A stretch of DNA of 64,000 nucleotides, from assembly GCA_019117445.1 (NCBI GenBank), contig DWZS01000003.1, positions 1 through 64,000 on the forward strand, read 5' to 3'. The notes beneath the pieces are model-generated. The model was not told where the DNA came from and did not search any database. It saw only the letters and a list, made by a program, of their open reading frames with translations. This DNA comes from Candidatus Limosilactobacillus excrementigallinarum. Its GTDB lineage: Bacteria; Bacillota; Bacilli; Lactobacillales; Lactobacillaceae. A program made the position numbers and the translations under genes. The number at the start of each line of letters is the position of its first letter. The stretch's first letter is position 1. Shown piece after piece: positions 19,579-29,686 of the stretch.

Positions 19579-20499
19579 TTATTTCCACCAATGGCGGTTA
19601 AAGACGAACCAGATGGAAAGTGCCATCAAAATTAAGGTGATAATAATGGTGATTTGCCATGCAAAGTCGTTTTGAGCGAACGGTAATGTTTTGACATTTT
19701 CACCATAAAATCCGGAAACAATTGGTGGAATTGCCAGGACAATGGAATAGACGGTTAAGAATTTCATGGTTTGGTTTAGGTTACTATCCAGAACCTTACT
19801 GTATGCATCGGAAACGCGGGCCGACACATCCGAAGTCATCTGGGCCATTTCTAGTCCTTGTTGGGCTTCGACGATGACGTCATCAAGGTCGTTACGTTGC
19901 TTACGTGTCATTAAGTGGTTAAACCGGCGTTTGAATTCTTGAAGTAAGGAAACGTTTCCCTGTAAGGAAGTCAAAATATAGACCAAACCGGTTTCAATTT
20001 CCATGAATTCGGTGATGGCTTTCCGTTCAGTATGCTTTTGCAGATTTCGCTGAATTTCTCGTCGTTGTTGGTCTGCCCGGCGGATAGGGCCAAAGTATGC
20101 CGTGGAAAGCTGATATAAGATTGGCAAAATGAAGTCAAACTGATCGGTCTGACTATCCCGCTGCTGGAGTTTGTCAAGCTGGCGGGCGATAATGCCGTTA
20201 ACGAAGTTGGTTTGGGCGTTAGTAAAGGTAAGTACATTATTGGTTGTCAACATAATACCGATGGGGGCGGTTTGTGGAGCCGATAATTCGTGAGTTGGGA
20301 CATAAACATCGAAAATTAAAAGGGTTACTCCAGCGTCAGGATCGACTTCCACCCGGGCTTTTTCGTAAGGGTCAATTGCGTAATCCAGTAATTCCTGAGT
20401 CACTTCATATTTTTCAAACAAGTCTTCCCGTTCGTTGGGAAGAGGTTCAAAGACACTGACCCAGTAACCATGATCGTTAATTTTAACTGAACTAAGCAC
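19579..20499 (-). CDS. CorA-family Mg2+/divalent cation transporter
   Basis: C-terminal YGENVKTLPFA (GMN-like loop) between two TMs; CorA-type N-domain. Confidence 0.88.
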   Translation of the reverse strand: MLSSVKINDHGYWVSVFEPLPNEREDLFEKYEVTQELLDYAIDPYEKARVEVDPDAGVTLLIFDVYVPTHELSAPQTAPIGIMLTTNNVLTFTNAQTNFVNGIIARQLDKLQQRDSQTDQFDFILPILYQLSTAYFGPIRRADQQRREIQRNLQKHTERKAITEFMEIETGLVYILTSLQGNVSLLQEFKRRFNHLMTRKQRNDLDDVIVEAQQGLEMAQMTSDVSARVSDAYSKVLDSNLNQTMKFLTVYSIVLAIPPIVSGFYGENVKTLPFAQNDFAWQITIIITLILMALSIWFVFNRHWWK

Positions 20500-20583
20500 A
20501 ATTTCACCTCCACAAATTAATTACTTATCATTTATTATACGCTATTATAATATCAGGATTGAAGTAGAAATGAGGAGAATCTT

Positions 20584-21501
20584 TTGATAAAACCACGGTG
20601 GATAATCAGGGAACAATTGACTCCACAACAAGAACGATGCTCGGTCCGCTACTTACTCCAGCGGCAATGGGCGCTTCCAAGTAGACTAGTCCATTATTTA
20701 CGGGTTCGGCGGCAAGTGTTAATTAACGGAACCTACCGGAATATGAACGAGCCAGTTGCGTCGGGTGATCAGGTGACGCTTAAGTTTGCTGGAGATGAAT
20801 TTCGAACACCAACTTCTAATTATCGGCCGACACCGTCACCAATGCTGGACGTTCTTTTTGAAAATCGGGATCTACTGGTCGTTAATAAGCCCGCGGGCCA
20901 GAAGACGCACCCTAACCAACCACTCGAAACAGGAACATTAATGAATGATGTTGCGGGTTACTTACAAGGCAGTTCTGCGGCAGCTTACATGGTGCACCGC
21001 ATTGACCAAGCAACCAGTGGGGCAGTGATTGTCGCAAAAAATCCTGTGGTGGTACCGATTTTAGATCGCTATATTGCAGCAGGAAAGATTCACCGCCGCT
21101 ACGTTGCCGTCGTCGAAGGAAACTTTGCTAAAAAATGCGGCCGATTTAGCTGGCCAATTGGTTTCGATTTGACTGATCAGCGGAAACGATGTGTTAATGG
21201 CTTAAAGGCCAAGCCAGCAGTAACAAACTATCAAGTATTACAAACATCAGGTAATTTAAGTTTGGTCCAGTTGCAATTGCAGACTGGACGGACACACCAA
21301 ATTCGGGTCCACTTAGCCCATAGTGGACACCCCATCGTTGGTGATCCCTTATACAATGGTCAGCCTAATTCACGGATGCTCCTCCATGGAATCGCTCAGC
21401 AGTTAGTGATGCCGTTTAAGAAAACTTTACGTGAGATTTACGCTCCCCTCCCTAACTATTTTCCGCCAGCTCTGGTAAAATATGACCAGAAAGAATCATA
21501 A
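20584..21501 (+). CDS. RluA-family pseudouridine synthase
   Basis: MVHRIDQATSGAVIVAKN (HRLD-like motif), S4-like N-terminus, LQTGRTHQIRVHLAHSGHPIVGDPLYN. Confidence 0.93.
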   Translation: MIKPRWIIREQLTPQQERCSVRYLLQRQWALPSRLVHYLRVRRQVLINGTYRNMNEPVASGDQVTLKFAGDEFRTPTSNYRPTPSPMLDVLFENRDLLVVNKPAGQKTHPNQPLETGTLMNDVAGYLQGSSAAAYMVHRIDQATSGAVIVAKNPVVVPILDRYIAAGKIHRRYVAVVEGNFAKKCGRFSWPIGFDLTDQRKRCVNGLKAKPAVTNYQVLQTSGNLSLVQLQLQTGRTHQIRVHLAHSGHPIVGDPLYNGQPNSRMLLHGIAQQLVMPFKKTLREIYAPLPNYFPPALVKYDQKES

Positions 21502-21513
21502 GGGGGATATTAA

Positions 21514-22314
21514 TTGTCACTTTTAGGGGAACTCTATGGACCATTTTTTGATGGTCATAATTGGTTAACTGTTGTTGAGTCCGGTCAGGACTGGCTAATT
21601 ATTTTATCGCTAGTATTAATCGAATGTCTGCTGTCCGTTGACAACGCCATTGTTCTGGCTGCCCAAACCAGAGTTCTGCCAACGTTAAAGGAACAAGAAG
21701 AGTCACTATTTTACGGTATTTGGGGATCCTACCTTTTCCGTTTTTTAATTATTGGAATTGGGACATTTCTAATCAATTTTTGGGAAATTAAAGTACTTGG
21801 GGCAATTTACCTGATGTACCTTTCATACCGTTTCTTTAAGAGTCAACTAACTGGACAGCACCATCGTCGACAACGCAAGAGTCGCGCGGCAGGGCTGACT
21901 GGTCGGAAACGATTTTGGGCGGTCGTTGCTCAAATTGAATTTATCGATATTGTGTTTTCAATTGATTCGGTTTTGGCATCATTAGCCGTGTCATCTAACC
22001 CCGTGATTGTATTAATTGGTGGTTTTATCGGAATTGCCTGCATGCGGGGAGTGGCGGAGATTATTATGCGTTTAATGCGCAAGATTCCAGAACTGGAGCC
22101 AATGGCATATGTATTAATTTTCTTGATTGCAATTAAACTCTTCTTGACGATCCCAATGATTGATATTGAAATTCCTTCGGGACAATTTGGGATTTTCATT
22201 GTTGGGGTGTTTATTGTAACCTTGATTGTTCACTTTATTCGTAACCCCAAGGGTAAGGGTGAACAACCACAAATGAAGGAGGATGGTAGTGATGATCGAG
22301 GCAACCGTCGATAA
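21514..22314 (+). CDS. TerC-family integral membrane protein
   Basis: LIECLLSVDNAIVLAAQTR and EFIDIVFSIDSVLAS; TTG start. Confidence 0.9.
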   Translation: MSLLGELYGPFFDGHNWLTVVESGQDWLIILSLVLIECLLSVDNAIVLAAQTRVLPTLKEQEESLFYGIWGSYLFRFLIIGIGTFLINFWEIKVLGAIYLMYLSYRFFKSQLTGQHHRRQRKSRAAGLTGRKRFWAVVAQIEFIDIVFSIDSVLASLAVSSNPVIVLIGGFIGIACMRGVAEIIMRLMRKIPELEPMAYVLIFLIAIKLFLTIPMIDIEIPSGQFGIFIVGVFIVTLIVHFIRNPKGKGEQPQMKEDGSDDRGNRR

Positions 22315-22615
22315 TTTTGACCAACTAACCGCAGGTAAGCTGACAGTTGTTGATTTCTGGGCACCCTGGTGTGGACCATGTAAAATGATGGCGCCCGTAA
22401 TGGAAGAAATGGCCCAAAAGTATGGCGATCGAATTCAATTCGTCAAATTTAATGTTGATGATAATAAGTCAATTCCGCAACGATACAAAGTGATGAGTAT
22501 TCCAAGCCTCGTCCTATTTCGGGATGGGCAAGCGAAGGAAAAGGTGACTGGCTTTTACAATGCCGCCCAACTTAGTCACTATTTTGAACGAAAATTGGGA
22601 GAAAACGATCAGTAA
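22292..22615 (+). CDS. Thioredoxin
   Basis: VVDFWAPWCGPCKMMAPVMEE active site. Confidence 0.95.
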   Translation: MIEATVDNFDQLTAGKLTVVDFWAPWCGPCKMMAPVMEEMAQKYGDRIQFVKFNVDDNKSIPQRYKVMSIPSLVLFRDGQAKEKVTGFYNAAQLSHYFERKLGENDQ

Positions 22616-22626
22616 TTTGAACAACA

Positions 22627-22674
22627 ACAGCCTTCCGAAAACGGGTTTCGTTTTTGAAAGGCTATTTTTATATA
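22627..22674. terminator. Terminator between convergent genes
   Basis: agccttccgaaaac...gtttttgaaaggct stem then tattttta. Confidence 0.6.
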
Positions 22675-22694
22675 GATATAATGATGGCAGCAAA

Positions 22695-23657
22695 TCACAT
22701 TTCCAATAATTTTTCCGCATTATTTAAATCTGTAATTAAAACGTTTGCGTAACCACCAGTTAAGGCTGCATGGATTGCTGGTAATTTTTCAATTCCACCA
22801 GCGACCAAGATAGATTGGCGTTTATGTTTGAGATCTGCAAGTGGTAATGAGACGGTCCGTTGGGCAATTTTGGGCGCGGCAATAGTCCCATTTTTGGTGA
22901 TGAATTGAGAGAGAACATCACCAACTGCATGGGCCTCTAAAAAGTCAATTTGCTGCTGTGTGAAGTAGCCAAGTTGAAAGAGCATTGCTTCGGGCCGGGT
23001 TGTACCAACCGTAAAGAGGGCAATTTGCGCATCTTGTCCCTGCTTAATAATGCGCTTAATGAATTGATCCTGGAGCACGAGATCACGAGTCTTTTGGTTG
23101 TCAAAAATAACCGGGACGGGCAGGATCTCTGTCTGGGTGTGGAACGAGGCATTAAAGCGTTGAGTAATAATACTGGAATAGTTGTTTCGCGATGAATTAG
23201 AAACGGTTCCCTTGAGATAAACCGTTTGGACATTCTTTTTCGTACTTGGCTGAAGGTATTTTGCAATCGCGGCCATGGTGGTTCCCCAAGTCAAACCAAT
23301 GGTATCGTTATCCTCGACGATTGTGCCTAAGTAATTGGCAGCGAGTTCGCCAATTTGATTCAAAATACTTTGGTATGAGTCGCCAACTTGGTCAGCAACT
23401 AAGACTTTTTTGAGATGATATTTTTGAGCTAGCTTTTGTGGCAAACTGGAAACCTGTTCAAACGGATTATTAATGGTAATTTGAACAATATTTTGATCTT
23501 GTGCTAGCTGAAGGAGGCGTGAAACCGTGGGCCGGGATAAAGCTAACTTTTTTGCAATTGCTGTTTGACTGATTTTATCAATGTAATACAACCGACTAAC
23601 CGTAACGGCCGCCTTTAATTGGGCGGCATTTTTATTTGTTGTGACCATTGGTTTCAC
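22695..23657 (-). CDS. SorC/DeoR-type sugar-binding transcriptional regulator
   Basis: N-terminal HTH (YIDKISQTAIAKKLALSRPTVSRLLQLA) and SorC sugar-binding domain (IGLTWGTTMAAIAKYL); divergent from deoC. Confidence 0.88.
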   Translation of the reverse strand: MKPMVTTNKNAAQLKAAVTVSRLYYIDKISQTAIAKKLALSRPTVSRLLQLAQDQNIVQITINNPFEQVSSLPQKLAQKYHLKKVLVADQVGDSYQSILNQIGELAANYLGTIVEDNDTIGLTWGTTMAAIAKYLQPSTKKNVQTVYLKGTVSNSSRNNYSSIITQRFNASFHTQTEILPVPVIFDNQKTRDLVLQDQFIKRIIKQGQDAQIALFTVGTTRPEAMLFQLGYFTQQQIDFLEAHAVGDVLSQFITKNGTIAAPKIAQRTVSLPLADLKHKRQSILVAGGIEKLPAIHAALTGGYANVLITDLNNAEKLLEM

Positions 23658-23701
23658 CCCCGCTAACGAGCATTAATTTTTACTATTTTTCATTTTAGCT
23701 A

Positions 23702-23762
23702 TTTACAAATGTAAAAGCAAGGATTAATATGAAAGCGTATTCAAGAAATGTAAACGCAATCA
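23702..23762. promoter_or_regulatory. Putative regulator operator and two cre-like sites in the deoR-deoC intergenic region
   Basis: TTTACAAATGTAAA (23702-23715); TGAAAGCGTATTCA (23730-23743) and TGTAAACGCAATCA (23749-23762) each fit TGNAANCGNTNNCA with one mismatch. Confidence 0.55.
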
Positions 23763-23791
23763 TTAGTGATTGTAGAGGAGGACGATTAGTT

Positions 23792-24445
23792 ATGGAATTT
23801 AACAAGTACATTGATCACACATTATTAGCACCTGACGCAACTGAAGAACAAGTTGACACGGTGATTAAGCAGGCAATTGATAACCACTTCCACACCGTAA
23901 TGATTAATCCATACTGGGTTGCTAAGACGCACAAGGCAGTTGCCGGAACTGATGTTAAGACCGCTTGTGTGATTGGATTCCCTCTCGGGGCCAATACCAC
24001 CAAGATTAAGGTCGCAGAAGCACAAGATGCCATTGACAATGGTGTTGATGAATTAGACATGGTAATGAACATTGGTGAAATGAAGTCTGGTCATTACGAT
24101 AAGGTTGAAAAAGACATTCAAGCAGTTGTGGATGCCGGACACGCAGCCAATAAGGTTGTTAAAGTTATCATTGAAACCTGCCTCTTAACTGATGATGAAA
24201 TTACCAAGGCTTCAGAAATCGTTGCTAAGACCGGGGCTGACTTTGTAAAGACTTCCACTGGTTTTTCTACTGAAGGTGCTACCGTTCATGCAGTTAAATT
24301 AATGTCAGCTGCAGTTAAGGGTAGCAACACGGCCGTTAAGGCTTCCGGTGGGATTCACAGTGCCGAAGAAGCTCAAGCAATGATTGATGCCGGGGCAACT
24401 CGTTTAGGGGTAAGCCACAGTATGGCAATTATTGGTAAGGAATAA
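23792..24445 (+). CDS. deoC: Deoxyribose-phosphate aldolase
   Basis: [38 protein letters not shown]. Confidence 0.96.
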   Translation: MEFNKYIDHTLLAPDATEEQVDTVIKQAIDNHFHTVMINPYWVAKTHKAVAGTDVKTACVIGFPLGANTTKIKVAEAQDAIDNGVDELDMVMNIGEMKSGHYDKVEKDIQAVVDAGHAANKVVKVIIETCLLTDDEITKASEIVAKTGADFVKTSTGFSTEGATVHAVKLMSAAVKGSNTAVKASGGIHSAEEAQAMIDAGATRLGVSHSMAIIGKE

Positions 24446-24465
24446 TTAAACGAAGGTGAAAAATC

Positions 24466-25482
24466 ATGAAACGTTTTAATTTAAGTCATGCAATGTTCTC
24501 TGATGCCAAATATCTCCTTTATGAAGATGACAATTTTAAGGCAGAAACGTATAAGTTTCCCGATGGCATCGAAGCTTTAAAGGTTTCCAACAGTCGTGGT
24601 TACCTAACATTATTACCATTTTACGGTTTGATCATTTGGGATGCCGTATTTGATGGCATTAACTTAAAGGAAAAGGATGGTTTTAAGCAGCCTCACTGGG
24701 GGAAGCAAATTGCTGACACCTATGGTGCCTTTGAATTTACTTCCGGTTTGCTGGCTAATGGGAACCCCGGTCCAGAAGACCACCATGTGCAACATGGGGA
24801 AGCCGCCACTGCACGGATGGACCACGCTTACTTAGAAATTGGCGATGACACCATTACTGTGCAAAGTGACTACGAATACATCAAGGGCTTCGGTGATCAC
24901 TACATTGAAAAGCCGTCAGTCACAATGCACAAAGACAGTGGCTTATTTGATATTCGTCAACACGTCAAGAACTTATCAGGCTGCGCACCGATGACGTTGC
25001 AATACATGTGCCACCTTTGCTATGCATATGTTGACAATGCCGTGATGACTTCTAACATTCCAGACGAAGCCTTCCAATTGCGAACTTCAGTACCGGATCA
25101 CGTTCATCCAACTCCTGAATGGACTAAGTTCACTGATGAACTGGAGAAGAGTGGCAAGATGATTGACAAATTGGACGATGCTAGTCACTATGACCCAGAA
25201 ATTGTCTTCTTCTCCAAAGATTTACTGAAGTACACAGATAAAGCTGAATTCCGGATGGACTTAGGGAATGGTCATAACTTCTTGACAACTTATGAGACAG
25301 AAAACTTGCCAATTGTTACTCGGTGGATTCTCTACAATGCTGACCAACAAGTTGCTGCTTACTGTCTTCCAGGAACTTGTACCCCAGAAGGCCAAGCAGC
25401 TGCGAAGAAGGCTGGGACATTAATTATGCTCCAACCAGGTGAAGAAAAAGACTTCCACGTTGTAACTGGACTTGAAAAATAG
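24466..25482 (+). CDS. Aldose 1-epimerase-like (DUF4432-type) protein, possible sugar mutarotase
   Basis: 338-aa ORF with galactose-mutarotase-like features between deoC and a sugar kinase. Confidence 0.65.
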   Translation: MKRFNLSHAMFSDAKYLLYEDDNFKAETYKFPDGIEALKVSNSRGYLTLLPFYGLIIWDAVFDGINLKEKDGFKQPHWGKQIADTYGAFEFTSGLLANGNPGPEDHHVQHGEAATARMDHAYLEIGDDTITVQSDYEYIKGFGDHYIEKPSVTMHKDSGLFDIRQHVKNLSGCAPMTLQYMCHLCYAYVDNAVMTSNIPDEAFQLRTSVPDHVHPTPEWTKFTDELEKSGKMIDKLDDASHYDPEIVFFSKDLLKYTDKAEFRMDLGNGHNFLTTYETENLPIVTRWILYNADQQVAAYCLPGTCTPEGQAAAKKAGTLIMLQPGEEKDFHVVTGLEK

Positions 25483-25495
25483 GAGGGTGTAGAAG

Positions 25496-26446
25496 ATGAC
25501 TCACGACATTACAGTAATTGGTTCCAACATGATGGAACTTTCAACAGATATTGACCGGATGCCAAAGCTCGGTGAAACTGTGGCGGCACCTGATTTTCAC
25601 ATGGCCTTTGGGGGTAAAGGGGCAAACCAAGCCTATGCGGCCTCACAATTGGGATCAAACGTGGCGATGATTTCCAAAGTTGGTTCCGATATGCTGGGTC
25701 GTGAGTATCTAAAGCACTTTAAAGAAAGTGGCATTGATGTTGCTGGAGTTAGTGTTGGTAAAAAGAGTAACGGGGTTGCACCATGCTTCATTCAAGGAAA
25801 CATGAACAGCATTATTATTGTTCAAGGTGCCAATAGTGAATTAACACCAGATGTGCTGGAAGACTACCGCGATATTATTAAAAATTCGAAGTTGATTGTT
25901 CTACAACAAGAAATTTCACTTGAGACTGACTACCGGGCAATTGAAATGGCCCATTAATATGGCGTGCCGGTAATGCTTAACCCGGCACCGGCTAACGACC
26001 ACATTGACATTCAGCATGTGGCAATGTGTGAGTTCTACTCACCAAACGAAACGGAATTAGGTCGCCTGACCAAGATGCCAATTGATACGATTGATCAAAT
26101 CAAAGCAGCGGCTCATAAGCTCGTTGATCTCGGAGTTAAAAACGTCATTGTTACGATTGGTTCCCGGGGCGCACTCTGGGTAAGCAAGGATCACGAAGAA
26201 TTAATTCCGTCATACAAAGTCGACGCAGTTGATTCAATTGGTGCAGGTGACTCGTTTGTCGGGGCCTTCTCGCATTATTATACTCAAGGCGAAGACATTA
26301 GTACGGCGCTCAAACATGCAAACGCATATGCTGCCGTTACGGTCACCCGTGCTGGTAGTCAAACCTCGTACCCAACGGCGAAGGAATTACCAGCTTTGCA
26401 AAGAAAGTTGGGCATTGACGTCACCGATGAATTGGTTGGAGCATAA
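25496..26446 (+). pseudogene. Ribokinase/deoxyribokinase (PfkB family) interrupted by an in-frame TAA at 25955-25957
   Basis: ORFs 25496-25957 and 25964-26446 are in the same frame and together form one PfkB kinase (GGKGANQAYAASQLG ... SIGAGDSFVGAF). Confidence 0.9.
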
Positions 26447-26460
26447 CGTTGTTTTAAGGA

Positions 26461-26496
26461 GAAGCACAACACAATGGTGAACGTGCTTCTTTTTTA
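26461..26496 (+). terminator. Terminator after the deoC-epimerase-kinase operon
   Basis: GAAGCAC...GTGCTTC followed by TTTTTTA. Confidence 0.8.
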
Positions 26497-26553
26497 GACC
26501 CAAATTTGGTGTTTAACTTCACAAACAAACCGGTTTTAGTTCACTGATGTTTT

Positions 26554-26746
26554 TGAATGCGTTTACAAGTGTTGAAAGTAATCAAATAAAAAAATTCAAA
26601 AAAATTAACTTAATGTGAAAGGCCGAGCGTATACGTTTTCATGACGTTTTCATTGTTAAAACGTTAAACTTGTTGCCGGAATGCGCTTGCAAACGATTTC
26701 TTGGTATGGTAAATTATGATCGTTAAGAAAATGTAAAACGGTTTAC
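26554..26746 (+). promoter_or_regulatory. cre/LacI-type operator cluster upstream of rbsK-rbsD
   Basis: TGAATGCGTTTACA (26554-26567), GGAATGCGCTTGCA (26678-26691), GTAAAACGGTTTAC (26733-26746). Confidence 0.5.
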
Positions 26747-26776
26747 GTGATTTTACTGAACAAGGAGGATGACAGA

Positions 26777-27706
26777 ATGTCAAACAAGATTGCTGTTCTG
26801 GGTAGTATTAATGTTGATACTACTTACCACATGGATCGCTTCCCACAACCTGGAGAAACTTTACAAGCTAAGGATAAGTCCTCAGCTCCTGGTGGAAAGG
26901 GTGCTAACCAATCAGTTGCCTGTGCACGGTCTGGTGCTAAGACTTATCACATCGGCATGGTTGGCGCTGACCAAGAAGGCCAATTTATGCGTGAATCAAT
27001 GCAAGAAGATGGCATTGACACGAAGTTTGTTGGCATTGACAAGATGCATGGTACCGGGACTGCGATGATCACTTTGGATGCTGAAGGCCAAAATGACATC
27101 ATGGTATACGGTGGTGCTAACCAAGCTATGACAACGGATGTTTTGAAGAACACTGATGATTTATTTAAAGAAATTGATTTCATCATTACTCAATTTGAAA
27201 CACCACAAAAAGTTTCTGCTGAAGCCTTTAAGCGGGCAAAGGAAAATGGCGTAACCACCATTTTGAACCCCGCACCAGCCAAGGATATTGATCCAGAATT
27301 GTTGAAGTACACTGATGTGATTGCACCAAACGAAACGGAAAGTGCTTTACTCACGGGAATCGAGATTACCGATGAAGATTCCATGATCAAGACGGCTGAA
27401 TACTTCAAAGCTAAGGGTGTACCGAACCTGCTGATCACATTAGGCTCAAAAGGGGTCTTCTACTCCACACCAAATGATCATGGCTTGGTTCCAGCGTTCA
27501 AAGTTAAGCCAGTGGATACTACTGCTGCTGGGGACACCTTTATCGGTGCATTGACTTCACAATTGAAGACGGACTTGAGTAATATTGCGGATGCTTTGGT
27601 ATACGCGCAACGGGCTTCTAGTCTTACAGTTCAAAAGATGGGGGCTGCACCTTCAATCCCAACTTATGATGAAGTTAAAGCAGCCTTAGCCGAAAGTGGC
27701 AAGTAG
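26777..27706 (+). CDS. rbsK: Ribokinase
   Basis: [52 protein letters not shown]. Confidence 0.93.
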   Translation: MSNKIAVLGSINVDTTYHMDRFPQPGETLQAKDKSSAPGGKGANQSVACARSGAKTYHIGMVGADQEGQFMRESMQEDGIDTKFVGIDKMHGTGTAMITLDAEGQNDIMVYGGANQAMTTDVLKNTDDLFKEIDFIITQFETPQKVSAEAFKRAKENGVTTILNPAPAKDIDPELLKYTDVIAPNETESALLTGIEITDEDSMIKTAEYFKAKGVPNLLITLGSKGVFYSTPNDHGLVPAFKVKPVDTTAAGDTFIGALTSQLKTDLSNIADALVYAQRASSLTVQKMGAAPSIPTYDEVKAALAESGK

Positions 27707-27731
27707 AAAACTACGAAAGGGGAATATTAAA

Positions 27732-28127
27732 ATGAAAAAAACAGGAATTTTAAATTCAGAAGTTGCATCAGTTGTTGCCGGAATGGGTCACATGGATTGG
27801 CTTTCAATCGGTGATGCGGGAATGCCAGTACCAATGGGTACAAAGAAGATTGACCTTTGTGTTGATAAAGAATTACCAAGCTTCATGGATGTTCTCAAGA
27901 ATGTTTTGAAGGAAATGAAGGTTCAAAAGATTTACTTAGCGGACGAAATTAAGGATCAAAACCCTGAACAATTGGAAAACATCAAGAAGGCATTGCCAGA
28001 TGTTGAAATTGAATTTATGCCCCACGCTGACTTAAAGAAGAACTTGGCCAAGACCCACGCCTTTATTCGGACTGGTGAAATGACGCCATACTCCAACATT
28101 ATTCTTGAATCTGGTGTAACATTCTAA
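27732..28127 (+). CDS. rbsD: D-ribose pyranase
   Basis: [34 protein letters not shown]; next to rbsK. Confidence 0.94.
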   Translation: MKKTGILNSEVASVVAGMGHMDWLSIGDAGMPVPMGTKKIDLCVDKELPSFMDVLKNVLKEMKVQKIYLADEIKDQNPEQLENIKKALPDVEIEFMPHADLKKNLAKTHAFIRTGEMTPYSNIILESGVTF

Positions 28128-28152
28128 AGCTTAATTAGAAAGAGGTTTAATA

Positions 28153-29502
28153 ATGGATAGTACAAAAAAGCAATCATGGGTTCAATATCCCGATGGTTAC
28201 CTTAGCAAAACGCCAATTTGGCAATACATTTTAGTTACTTTAGTTTTCCCATTCTGGGCAATGGCCGCAGCCTTAAATGATATCTTAATTACTCAATTTA
28301 AGACGGTCTTTACTTTGAATGATACTGCCACAGCACTTGTTCAATTTGCCTTCTACGGTGGTTACTTCTTACTGGCATTACCAGCCGCAGCAATCATTCG
28401 GAAGAACACATATAAATTTGCTATTTTAACTGGTTTAACATTCTTTATTATCGGTTGTGCATTGTTCTTCCCTGCATCTCACATGGCTACTTATGGGATG
28501 TTCTTAGGTGCGGTTTTCGTTATCGCAATTGGTTTAAGTTTCCTGGAAACTTCATGTGATACTTACTCCACAATGATCGGGCCAAAGAGTACGGCCAACC
28601 TGCGGATCAACATTTCCCAATTATTAATTCCAATTGGTAACATTACTGGGATTGTGTTAGGTAAGTACTTAGTCTTTGCCGGTCACGGTAACATGGAAGA
28701 CGAAGTTAAGGGAATGAGTGCCGCTGAAAAGTTGGCATACAACAAAGAAGTTCTTCAATTGACTTTGAAGCCATACAAGTACATTCTGGTTGCCTTAATT
28801 ATTCTCTTTATTTTGATTGCCATTACTAAGATGCCATACTCCAAGGCTGCACCAAAGAAGAATGCCCAAGGGGTTGAAGAAAAGAAGCCATCAACTGGTG
28901 AATCAGTTGGCTACTTAATTCATAACAAGCGCTTCATGAAGGCGGTTGGGGCACAATTCCTTTACGCCGGAATGCAGACTTGTGTTTGGTCATTTACGAT
29001 TCGTTTTGCTTTACGGATTATCCCTGGCATTACTGACCACGCTGCTACTAACTACATGATTATTGGTTACGCTGCCTTCTTTATTGGTAAGCTACCTGCT
29101 ACTTGGTTAATGCACCGTTTCTCAATTACCAAGGTTATGACTTGGTACGGTATTCTTGGAACATTGAGTCTGGTCTTTGCCTTTACTTACCATGGAACTG
29201 CTGCTATTTGGGGCGCCGTAATGAGTGACTTCTTCTTTGGACCATTCTGGCCAACGATTTACGCTCACGGTTTGGACCAAGTTCACGAAAAGAAGTACAC
29301 CGAAACCGGTGGTGCCTTCATGGTTATGTCCTTGATCGGTGGTTCATTAGTTCCATTACTGATGGGTCGGGTATCTGACCTTTCTGGTTCAATGCAACTT
29401 TCCTTCGTTGTTCCAGCAGTATGTTTCGCTTTAATTGCGATCTACTTCTTCAGCGAACACCGTTGGGAACAAGCTCACCCAGACCAAGTTCAAGAACACT
29501 AA
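28153..29502 (+). CDS. FucP-family sugar:H+ symporter (MFS), probable ribose transporter by context
   Basis: 12-TM MFS with FLETSCDTYSTMIGPK...LRINISQ FucP-type motif; in the ribose operon. Confidence 0.8.
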   Translation: MDSTKKQSWVQYPDGYLSKTPIWQYILVTLVFPFWAMAAALNDILITQFKTVFTLNDTATALVQFAFYGGYFLLALPAAAIIRKNTYKFAILTGLTFFIIGCALFFPASHMATYGMFLGAVFVIAIGLSFLETSCDTYSTMIGPKSTANLRINISQLLIPIGNITGIVLGKYLVFAGHGNMEDEVKGMSAAEKLAYNKEVLQLTLKPYKYILVALIILFILIAITKMPYSKAAPKKNAQGVEEKKPSTGESVGYLIHNKRFMKAVGAQFLYAGMQTCVWSFTIRFALRIIPGITDHAATNYMIIGYAAFFIGKLPATWLMHRFSITKVMTWYGILGTLSLVFAFTYHGTAAIWGAVMSDFFFGPFWPTIYAHGLDQVHEKKYTETGGAFMVMSLIGGSLVPLLMGRVSDLSGSMQLSFVVPAVCFALIAIYFFSEHRWEQAHPDQVQEH

Positions 29503-29529
29503 TCTGGATGGATAAAAATGATATAATAA

Positions 29530-29568
29530 AGAGGTTTGATCATCGAGGTTTCAAACCTCTTTTTTGTT
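29530..29568 (+). terminator. Terminator of the ribose operon
   Basis: aaagaggtttgatcatcgaggtttcaaacctctttttt. Confidence 0.8.
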
Positions 29569-29582
29569 TAGGAGGAAAGATC

Positions 29583-29669
29583 ATGATTTGGATTTACGTG
29601 ATTATCGTAATCGTCTGTTTCTTAATTGGAACAGTTTGGAGTTATCGCAAAAATCGTCACCATAAGTAG
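29583..29669 (+). CDS. 28-aa single-TM micropeptide, candidate
   Basis: MIWIYVIIVIVCFLIGTVWSYRKNRHHK; strong SD (taggaggaaagatcATG); hydrophobic helix plus basic tail. Confidence 0.6.
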   Translation: MIWIYVIIVIVCFLIGTVWSYRKNRHHK

Positions 29670-29686
29670 TCAAGAAGGGATATAAA

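Noticed and set aside
20584-22615. TerC plus thioredoxin overlap as a novel metal/redox system
   Set aside because: A 23-nt overlap is ordinary translational coupling; both families are common housekeeping or stress genes
25955-25957. Programmed stop-codon readthrough or recoding of the kinase
   Set aside because: No recoding context or conserved structure is apparent; simple nonsense mutation is more likely
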